Positions 1 through 5,371 of a stretch of 10,470 nt of DNA are shown one piece after another. Both the position numbers and the translations under genes were made by a program. The notes under the pieces were generated by a model. The model had not been told where the DNA came from and did no database searches. It saw nothing but the letters and a program-made list of their open reading frames with translations. This DNA comes from Gemmataceae bacterium (GTDB lineage Bacteria; Planctomycetota; Planctomycetia; Gemmatales; Gemmataceae): NCBI GenBank assembly GCA_017853285.1, contig JAFMJU010000096.1, forward strand, positions 1 through 10,470, written 5' to 3'. How positions within the stretch are numbered: the stretch's first letter is position 1; each line of letters begins with the position of its first letter.

Positions 1-196
1 CGTCGTCGCCATTGATCATAAAGACTTTTTGAATGTCGTGGTCGTGCGACTCCTTACCATCGTCAACCAGATGGGTCACCTTCCATTTGCCCGCAATTTT
101 CGCCCGGTCGCCCTCGACACCTTCCGCAAGGACGGTGAAGGCCGACACGCCCAAAACTATCGGGATTAAAACGAACACCTGAAGAAGGCAACGCAT
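1..196 (-). CDS. TIGR03067-like small exported protein, N-terminal part (truncated by window edge)
   Basis: Reading the minus strand from the ATG at 196-194 gives 65 codons with no stop before the window ends, so only the N-terminus is visible. Residues 1-23 form a signal-peptide-like segment (MRCLLQVFVLIPIVLGVSAF, then TVLAE). The mature part begins EGDRAKIAGKWKVTHLVDDGKE. The pattern 'G-x-W-x-V-x-x-x-x-x-D-G-K' followed by a KVFMINGDD strand resembles the start of the TIGR03067 domain, a planctomycete-enriched small lipocalin-like family of unknown function. No good Shine-Dalgarno site precedes the ATG; an in-frame TTG at 205-203 is a possible alternative start. The gene is divergent from the one starting at 393. 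Family assignment is by motif recognition on a fragment and therefore moderate. Confidence 0.6.
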   Translation of the reverse strand, partial: MRCLLQVFVLIPIVLGVSAFTVLAEGVEGDRAKIAGKWKVTHLVDDGKESHDHDIQKVFMINGDD

Positions 197-275
197 CCGG
201 TCCAACCTATTTTGGGGACGTTTGAAATCCTGACAATTCATAGTTTTCCCAAGCAACGTGCGGCGTCAATACCGA

Positions 276-300
276 CCCGACGATTGCAGCAATGATCGGG
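276..300. repeat. Interrupted inverted repeat, possible operator
   Basis: The outer arms CCCGA (276-280) and TCGGG (296-300) and the inner arms ATTGC (283-287) and GCAAT (289-293) are exactly complementary around a central A at 288. Only the two-base step between the arms (281-282 against 294-295) fails to pair. The central loop is too small for a good RNA hairpin, so a DNA-level operator for a dimeric regulator is more likely than a terminator. Function is inferred. Confidence 0.35.
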
Positions 301-382
301 CAATGGTAAAGGCTTCCACCCCCGATGATCCTTGATGATTTCAGCTAAAATGGTTGACAATACCATGGTGCAAAAACCCACC

Positions 383-387
383 GAGGA
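383..387 (+). promoter_or_regulatory. Shine-Dalgarno site that decides the start at 393
   Basis: GAGGA lies five bases before the ATG at 393-395. The in-frame start at 354 has no such site, and the extra 13 residues it would add do not look like a conserved N-terminus. Confidence 0.5.
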
Positions 388-392
388 ACCTG

Positions 393-1154
393 ATGGAAAT
401 CCACCTCATTCCCTTGTTGGAAATCCAGAGAAACCTGCAGGGAATGAGAAGAGACAAGGCCCGTTTCAAATCCTACCTCGGAAGCCTACTGACACCGGAT
501 GGGAACAATTGCGCTTTGGCACCCCTTGTCCTGTTTAATCCCATGGGACGGGAGCATGTCACCGCGGTTTTGGACCAATTGATCGAGATGGGGGCAGAAT
601 CCATTCTAGCCAAAGTGGTCAAAGATACCGCGGGCAGCATCCAGCGAGAAGGTGCACAATTCCGCGCTGGTTGCGTGGTGATTGATGACCTCAAAGGAGG
701 CTGGACGAATCGTTGGGCCACAGACTTGTACCTGCGTCAAATTCCTGATCCAACCATGCTGAATTCCAAGCAGTTGGATCGATTCTGGGTCACTATCCCA
801 ATCTGGAGCAGCGAGCCAACCCATGTAGAATCCGTCCGGTTTGCGGGGATTGTCGCCACCAGGCGTTTACTGCATGTCCTAAAACATGGGGCCGCTAAAA
901 ACCTGGGGGAGTTAATGGGGCAGGAGGGGTCCATTCACCTGGGAATGGAAGGTATCTTTCCCAAATATTCCCAAGCCGATTTGTTGCTTTATCGAGAATT
1001 CCTCCAACCCCTGGCACAGTCAGAAGACATGCCAACCATACTGTCATGCCTATATGGGGATACTGCCGGGGAATCGCTGGGGTTCGCCCCAATGGGCCTT
1101 CCCCCGATGGCAGGATTGTCAGTCGCCGTGTGGCAGGCAGGTTTAGGAAGTTAA
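393..1154 (+). CDS. Unrecognised 253-residue protein, probably cytoplasmic
   Basis: I do not recognise this family. The start is placed at the ATG at 393 because GAGGA lies five bases upstream; an in-frame start at 354 would add 13 residues. The protein has no signal peptide and no transmembrane segment. The N-terminal third (MEIHLIPLLEIQRNLQGMRR...) looks helical. The middle has alternating hydrophobic strands, including 'ALAPLVLFNPMG' (41-52), 'GCVVIDDLKGGWTNRW' (93-108) and 'FWVTIPIWSS' (131-140), consistent with a compact alpha/beta fold. 'FAGIVATRRLLHVL' (150-163) is an amphipathic helix. The C-terminal part is rich in Gly and Pro. It appears genuine: the frame is long, has a good ribosome site and a natural amino-acid composition. 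By eye it is less GC-rich than the neighbouring eutB. It is convergent with eutB, sharing the TTAA at 1151-1154, so it is not part of that operon and is not eutC. Confidence 0.7.
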   Translation: MEIHLIPLLEIQRNLQGMRRDKARFKSYLGSLLTPDGNNCALAPLVLFNPMGREHVTAVLDQLIEMGAESILAKVVKDTAGSIQREGAQFRAGCVVIDDLKGGWTNRWATDLYLRQIPDPTMLNSKQLDRFWVTIPIWSSEPTHVESVRFAGIVATRRLLHVLKHGAAKNLGELMGQEGSIHLGMEGIFPKYSQADLLLYREFLQPLAQSEDMPTILSCLYGDTAGESLGFAPMGLPPMAGLSVAVWQAGLGS

Positions 1155-2554
1155 GACAAACCTGCATCAGCGAGCAGGAGCCGGACATTCCGATCCAATC
1201 GGAAATCAACGGAAGTGGCCAATCCAAGGCCCAAACCCCTGCCCTCCAGCCAGCCGGCGAACTCGGGTGCGGGTTTCAGGCCAAACAGACGGCGGGCGGT
1301 GGCGATGTCGTGGTGGCTGGTGGACTGGTAGTTGAGCATCACATCATCGGAACAGGGAACGCCCATGAAGTAGTTGCAGCCGGCGGCGGTGAGCAGCAGG
1401 AGGAGATTTTCCGCGGAATTCTGGTCGGCATCGGCGTGGTTGGTGTAGCAGACATCGACACCCATCGGCAAGCCGAGCAGTTTGCCGATGAAGTGATCCT
1501 CCAGCCCGGCGCGGGTGATCTGGCGTTCGTTGGCCAAATATTCGGGCCCGATGAAACCGACAACTGAATTGACGAGGAATGGGTCGTACAAACGGGCCAC
1601 GCCGTGGGCGCGTGCCTCGCAGGTGAGTTGGTCGATGCCGTGGTTGGCCTCCGCCGACAGGGCACTGCCCTGCCCCGTCTCGAAATACATGACCTGATGG
1701 TTGGGGAGAAATCCGCCCCGCTGGTGGTGATGGCGCAGCACGCGTTCACGCCCCTCCGCGAGCAGGGCCAAATCAATGCCGAATGACCGGTTGGCCGCTT
1801 CGGTTCCGGCGATGGACTGGAACAGCAGATCCACCGGGGCGCCTTTTTCCAAGGCGGCCAACTGGGTGGTGATGTGGGCCAGGCAGCAGGCCTGGGTGGG
1901 AATATCGGCCGTGGTGATGAGGCGGTCCAGCGTGCCCAGGATGGAACCGACCGTTTCGACCGATTCGGTGGCGGGATTGACGCCGATGACCGCATCACCC
2001 GAACCGAGCACCAAGCCCTCCACAGCGGCCAGCAGGATGGCGCCCACATCATCGGCCGGGTGATTGGGCTGGATGCGGGCACCGAGAACGCCCGGCTGGC
2101 CCATGGTGTTGCGGCAACGGGTGATCACCCGCAATCGGCTGGCTGCATAGACCAGGTCTTTGCTGCTCATCAGCATGGCGACGGCGGCCGCCATTTCCGG
2201 TAGAAGGGCCCTGCCCAGACTGGCGATTTGGGCGGGAGTGATGTCATCGCCCAGAATGGTTTCCCGCAGTTCGCCCACCGTCAGGGAGGCAAACGACCTG
2301 AAGAGCGACGCATCTTGATCGGCAAGCAGGGCGGCACTGACCGCATCGTCATCCGGGCACAGGATTGGGTTGGCCAGGAAATCAGACAGCGGGACATCGG
2401 CCAAGGCCACCTTGGCGGCGGCGCGCTGGCGATGAGAATGGGCAGCCACGCCGGCCAACTGGTCACCCGATTTTTCCTCACTGGCCCTGCCAAGTAATTC
2501 GCGCAAGTCCGCGAAAGCGAACCGTTCGGACCTAATGGTGGCCTGGTAGGACAT
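1151..2554 (-). CDS. eutB: Ethanolamine ammonia-lyase, large (heavy) subunit EutB
   Basis: This is the catalytic subunit of the adenosylcobalamin-dependent enzyme that converts ethanolamine to acetaldehyde and ammonia in the cytoplasm. The 467-residue product resembles enterobacterial EutB (about 453 residues) over its whole length, including SGDQLAGVAA (29-38), ARIQPN (159-164), GDAVIGVNPAT (186-196), YFETGQGSALSAEAN (290-304), VVGFIGPEYL (331-340), RAGLEDHF (348-355) and YTNHADADQN (370-379). Residues that bind substrate in the known enzyme all appear conserved: Arg160, Gln162, Asn193, Glu292 (Glu287 in the enterobacterial protein) and Asp367 (Asp362). The ATG lies only three bases after the stop of the esterase gene, with a weak AAGG about 13 bases upstream, so translation probably depends on coupling. 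The gene is last in a three-gene unit. The usual partner eutC does not follow; instead a convergent gene shares the TTAA stop overlap. Identity is very sure; whether it acts without a nearby EutC is unknown. Confidence 0.97.
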   Translation of the reverse strand: MSYQATIRSERFAFADLRELLGRASEEKSGDQLAGVAAHSHRQRAAAKVALADVPLSDFLANPILCPDDDAVSAALLADQDASLFRSFASLTVGELRETILGDDITPAQIASLGRALLPEMAAAVAMLMSSKDLVYAASRLRVITRCRNTMGQPGVLGARIQPNHPADDVGAILLAAVEGLVLGSGDAVIGVNPATESVETVGSILGTLDRLITTADIPTQACCLAHITTQLAALEKGAPVDLLFQSIAGTEAANRSFGIDLALLAEGRERVLRHHHQRGGFLPNHQVMYFETGQGSALSAEANHGIDQLTCEARAHGVARLYDPFLVNSVVGFIGPEYLANERQITRAGLEDHFIGKLLGLPMGVDVCYTNHADADQNSAENLLLLLTAAGCNYFMGVPCSDDVMLNYQSTSHHDIATARRLFGLKPAPEFAGWLEGRGLGLGLATSVDFRLDRNVRLLLADAGLS

Positions 2555-2557
2555 GGC

Positions 2558-3742
2558 TCAGCGGGCCTTGTCGATCATTTGATGCGGCGTGGTCACTTCC
2601 AGCCCACGCTCATCCACCACCGCCAGTTCAATGACCAGGGGGCGGGCCTCTGGCAGGGGGGCGGTAATCACGCCTTTTTCCACTTTGGCCGTGACGCTTT
2701 TCCATTCGCGCTTTTGCCATGGGCCCTCCGCTATTGCATAGTGCAAATAGCCTTTGGTGACCGGCACCGGGGATTGGAAGGATGCGCAGGCCATGCCGTT
2801 TTGAACGGTCATGGGTGAAAGTGAAGGCAGGGGCCCGCCTCCTTTGAGGTGCGTGTCGAGGAAAGCATCGACTTCGGGAAATGTCCAGATATGGCCGTGG
2901 GGGAGGCGGACCCTCACGCTGATGGTTTTCGGGGCCTTCACCAGGTTGTAGGTCTTCTGGTAGCTGCCCATCGGGTAGGCGAAATCGTTGGTGCCGTTGA
3001 GGAACAACATCGGGCATTTGGCACCGCCCACATGGCGGGACGGATCGAACGCCTGCACCCAGCGATCGCGGCGGGCAGGATCGACCGCATCGAAACGCTG
3101 GGCCTTCCAGACGCTGTCCTCCTGAAGGAACCCGCAACCGTAAACGGGTACGGCGGCTTTCAGGCGGTCATCGATTCCGGCGACGATACAGGTGAGGTAG
3201 CCGCCCCAGGAGATGCCGGTCACCCCGATGCGGGAAGCATCCACCTCCGGCAATGTGGCGAGGAGTGTGTGGGCCCGCAGCACATTGGCGACGGCGTGGA
3301 AGGTCCACATGTCTTTGCGGGTTTGGGGAGTGAAGTCCTGAAATTTGGTGTCATCGGACTGATCGGGCCCCCCCTCGGAGAGCCGTTTGCCGTCCTCACC
3401 GTTGCCTGAGAGATCCATTGCGATGGCACAGTAGCCTCGCTTGGCATGGTGAATCGCCCACTCTTTGAAAGCCTTGCCACCGCCGCCATGAACCAGGACC
3501 ATGGCCGGGTATTTTCCTGTTGCCGCAGGACGGGCGTACCAGGCGAACACCCGGGTGGGTTTGCCACGATAAGGCTCGCCTGCGTAGGAGACCGAGCGGA
3601 CTTTGAGGCCATCCTGGGATGCCTCGGGGGCCCAAGTCGGTTCGACCTTAGCCACCTTTAAGGCGGCCACATCCCAAACCGGTTCCGCAGTATTTAATTG
3701 AGCCGGGCTGACCAGCGCCATGGCCCATGTCAAAAGGAACAT
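2558..3742 (-). CDS. Exported acetyl-xylan-esterase-like / dienelactone-hydrolase-type alpha/beta hydrolase
   Basis: This 394-residue protein is a serine hydrolase of the alpha/beta fold. Residues 1-19 (MFLLTWAMALVSPAQLNTA) look like a short signal peptide, so it is likely exported. The oxyanion-hole loop is HGGGG (85-89). The nucleophile elbow is G-I-S-W-G with Ser178. The probable acid is Asp253 in NGTNDFAYP, and the probable base is His282 or His284 in PHGHIW. From about residue 300 there is a small extra C-terminal beta-rich domain, as in acetyl xylan esterase and PhoPQ-related hydrolases of this group. The likely role is removal of ester groups from polysaccharides or other esters; the exact substrate cannot be read from sequence. 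The Shine-Dalgarno sequence GAAAGG (complement of 3751-3756) overlaps the stop codon of the DUF1501 gene 12 bases upstream, and eutB starts three bases downstream, so it is the middle gene of a tight operon. Confidence 0.88.
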   Translation of the reverse strand: MFLLTWAMALVSPAQLNTAEPVWDVAALKVAKVEPTWAPEASQDGLKVRSVSYAGEPYRGKPTRVFAWYARPAATGKYPAMVLVHGGGGKAFKEWAIHHAKRGYCAIAMDLSGNGEDGKRLSEGGPDQSDDTKFQDFTPQTRKDMWTFHAVANVLRAHTLLATLPEVDASRIGVTGISWGGYLTCIVAGIDDRLKAAVPVYGCGFLQEDSVWKAQRFDAVDPARRDRWVQAFDPSRHVGGAKCPMLFLNGTNDFAYPMGSYQKTYNLVKAPKTISVRVRLPHGHIWTFPEVDAFLDTHLKGGGPLPSLSPMTVQNGMACASFQSPVPVTKGYLHYAIAEGPWQKREWKSVTAKVEKGVITAPLPEARPLVIELAVVDERGLEVTTPHQMIDKAR

Positions 3743-3754
3743 TCGGATGACCTT

Positions 3755-5182
3755 TCAAAAAAGCTCGGCGATGGGAGCGCCGTTGTAGACGATGGGGACG
3801 GGGCGTCCGGTGCCATCGAGGTATTCGGACTCCAGCGGAACACCGAAGTGCTGGTAAATGGTTGCGGCCAGGTCCGCCGCGTGGACGGGGCGGGTGGCGA
3901 TCTGGCCGCCATCGGGTTCGGTGGAGCCGATCACCTGACCGTGCCGTAGTGCCCCGCCGGCCATCAGCATGGAGGCGACGATGGGCCAGTGGTCGCGGCC
4001 ATCGGTGCTGCCCTGGGTGCCGATCTTGGGGGTTCGGCCGAATTCTCCCAGGGCCAGAACGAGAGTCTGGTCGAGCAAGCCGCGTTGGCGCAGGTCTTCC
4101 ACCAGGGTGGTGACCAGGTGGTCGAGCAAAGGCAGGAGCGGCTTGAGGCCTTTTTCAATGCCGCCATAGGGGGGGATGTTGTCGCCGTGGGTGTCCCAGG
4201 TGCCGCTGGCGGGATGGTAGCTGAGATCGAGGGTGATGAAGGAAACGCCCGCCTCGACCATGCGGCGGGCCAAAAGAACCTGCTGGCACCACAGGTGTTT
4301 GCCGTAGCGGTCGCGCGTGGACGCGGGTTCCTGTTCGAGATCGAGGGCCTGCTGCATCCGCCTGCCGGTCAGGAGTTCGAGCGCCTGACGGGTGTGTTGA
4401 TCGACAGGGTTGGCGATTTCGGAATCCAACCTTGAGCGCAGGGTGTCGAAGCGGGTGGAGAGGTCGGCCCGATCGGCCAGGCGCTCGTGGGTGATATTCG
4501 CGGGCAGTTGGAACAGGGCGGGCTTGCTGAGGGTGCCGGAATCTTTACCCACGGTGTCGTAGACAGGCAGACGGCAGGCGGTCTGGGCCTGGAAAGGATC
4601 GAACCCGCGGCCCAGATAACCGCCAAAGGCCAGATGGCTGCGGGAACGCATGAAGGTGGCGTAAGCGGGCACCAGCGGGTGGTTGGGGCCGTACAGCTTG
4701 GCGACATGGCTGCCGATAGCCGGGTAATGGACCGCCTGCGGGTTGGTGCGCGCCTCGGCCAAGACATTACCCGTCTGGAAGACGGTATTGGGTTCGTGGT
4801 TGCTGCCGTGTGCATCGAGCGAGCGGACGATGGTGAAACGGTCGAGCATGGAAGCCAGCTTGGGCAGGTGCTCACACACCTGAACGCCGGGCAGGCGAGT
4901 GCGGGTGACGCCAAAGGGGCCACGGTTCTCGACCGGCCTGTTGGGTTTGGGGTCGAGGGTATCGATGTGGCTGGGTCCACCGGCCAGCCAGAGCAGAATG
5001 ACACTTTTGCCAGAAGCCTTGCCTGTGGCCATCCCTTGGGCCTGGCGTCGCAGGAGATCGGGCAGGGACAACCCGCCGACACCTGCCAAGCCAGCCTTCA
5101 AAAAATTACGGCGGGAACCAATCACCAACCCCTCGCGGGCGCGCGGGTTCAGGAACTCGAAGGCATGGGCCTTGTGGGACAT
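3755..5182 (-). CDS. Tat-exported DUF1501 family protein
   Basis: This 475-residue protein belongs to DUF1501, a sulfatase/alkaline-phosphatase-superfamily-like family greatly expanded in Planctomycetota, whose biochemical role is not settled. The start is placed at the ATG at 5182-5180, which puts the twin-arginine motif SRRNFLK at residues 23-29, followed by the hydrophobic AGLAGVGGLSLPDLL. The in-frame ATG at 5257 has no ribosome site and would move this motif about 25 residues further in. Family landmarks are LLWLAGGPSHIDTLDPKP (63-80), 'SLDAHGSNHEP' (121-131), 'WDTHGDN' (329-335), 'ALGEFGRTPKI' (377-387) and GRDHWP (395-400). The conserved Asp and His residues resemble a metal site. Export would place it in the periplasm. 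In planctomycetes these genes often pair with DUF1549/DUF1553 cytochrome-type genes; here the partner is an esterase followed by eutB. It is the first gene of the operon and diverges from the glycosidase gene. Confidence 0.93.
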   Translation of the reverse strand: MSHKAHAFEFLNPRAREGLVIGSRRNFLKAGLAGVGGLSLPDLLRRQAQGMATGKASGKSVILLWLAGGPSHIDTLDPKPNRPVENRGPFGVTRTRLPGVQVCEHLPKLASMLDRFTIVRSLDAHGSNHEPNTVFQTGNVLAEARTNPQAVHYPAIGSHVAKLYGPNHPLVPAYATFMRSRSHLAFGGYLGRGFDPFQAQTACRLPVYDTVGKDSGTLSKPALFQLPANITHERLADRADLSTRFDTLRSRLDSEIANPVDQHTRQALELLTGRRMQQALDLEQEPASTRDRYGKHLWCQQVLLARRMVEAGVSFITLDLSYHPASGTWDTHGDNIPPYGGIEKGLKPLLPLLDHLVTTLVEDLRQRGLLDQTLVLALGEFGRTPKIGTQGSTDGRDHWPIVASMLMAGGALRHGQVIGSTEPDGGQIATRPVHAADLAATIYQHFGVPLESEYLDGTGRPVPIVYNGAPIAELF

Positions 5183-5219
5183 GGTGATCCAGGCGGAGGG
5201 AGTTTTTGCCTGCCCTACC

Positions 5220-5248
5220 AGATTAACCTGCAAGAAAATTTGCCGCAA
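5220..5248 (-). promoter_or_regulatory. Weak candidate promoter for the DUF1501-esterase-eutB operon
   Basis: On the minus strand TTGCGG (complement of 5243-5248) is followed after exactly 17 bases by TAATCT (complement of 5220-5225). Each box matches the sigma-70 consensus at only three of six positions. Transcription from here would begin around 5213, inside the longer reading frame, which agrees with the start at 5182. The call is speculative. Confidence 0.2.
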
Positions 5249-5317
5249 CGCAGCCATTTCGCTTTAAAAAATGGCGAAAATACCGTTCCTGGAAGGTTGG
5301 CAGGCATGGAGCCGTTG

Positions 5318-5331
5318 ACCCGTTCACGGGT
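5318..5331. repeat. Perfect 6-bp-arm inverted repeat ACCCGT-TC-ACGGGT
   Basis: The arms at 5318-5323 and 5326-5331 are exact reverse complements around a two-base centre. The spacing is too small for an RNA hairpin but fits a repressor or activator operator. It lies about 40 bases before the glycosidase ATG, adjoins a TATGAT box (5331-5336) that matches the -10 consensus at five of six positions, and overlaps a TTGACC at 5315-5320. Operator function is inferred. Confidence 0.35.
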
Positions 5332-5361
5332 ATGATCGTGGCATGTTGGATAGCATCGCGT

Positions 5362-5365
5362 GGAG
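5362..5365 (+). promoter_or_regulatory. Shine-Dalgarno site that decides the glycosidase start
   Basis: GGAG sits six bases before the ATG at 5372. It favours this ATG over the in-frame GTG at 5360, which would add four residues before the positively charged MKR start of the signal peptide. Confidence 0.55.
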
Positions 5366-5371
5366 ATACCC

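Larger units (their letters stand above)
197..392. other. Divergent intergenic region with an interrupted dyad
   Basis: This 196-bp stretch lies between two divergent genes and must carry both promoters. It is more AT-rich than the flanking coding DNA. It holds a symmetric interrupted dyad at 276-300, a GATGAT direct repeat spaced 10 bp apart (324-329 and 334-339), a TAAAAT box at 346-351 and a TTGACA box at 354-359. The two boxes are in the wrong order to pair with each other, and no convincing -35/-10 pair is visible. No credible gene lies within it. Confidence 0.5.
5183..5371. other. Divergent regulatory region between the DUF1501 operon and the glycosidase gene
   Basis: This 189-bp gap separates the two starts and is more AT-rich in the middle (5231-5280) than the coding DNA. 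It contains a perfect dyad at 5318-5331 and a TATGAT box (5331-5336) near the glycosidase gene. On the other side, overlapping short dyads CCATTT/AAATGG (5254-5259 and 5269-5274) and TTTCGC/GCGAAA (5257-5262 and 5274-5279) could form alternative hairpins. Shared control of both transcription units is an inference from the layout. Confidence 0.5.

Noticed and set aside
354..366. TTGACA followed at once by TACCAT as a promoter
   Set aside because: The boxes are only one base apart, and there is no -10-like box 16-18 bases after the TTGACA.
1339..2082. A 247-codon open frame on the minus strand inside eutB
   Set aside because: Its product is rich in Pro, Ser, Arg and Trp, typical of an out-of-frame read of GC-rich DNA, and eutB in the other frame is unmistakable.
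5183..5257. N-terminal extension of the DUF1501 gene from the ATG at 5257
   Set aside because: No ribosome site precedes it, and it would place the twin-arginine motif nearly 50 residues in.
4487..5335. A 282-codon plus-strand open frame opposite the DUF1501 gene
   Set aside because: It is rich in Gly, Ala and Gln with no domain pattern and lies wholly opposite the clear DUF1501 coding frame and its upstream region.
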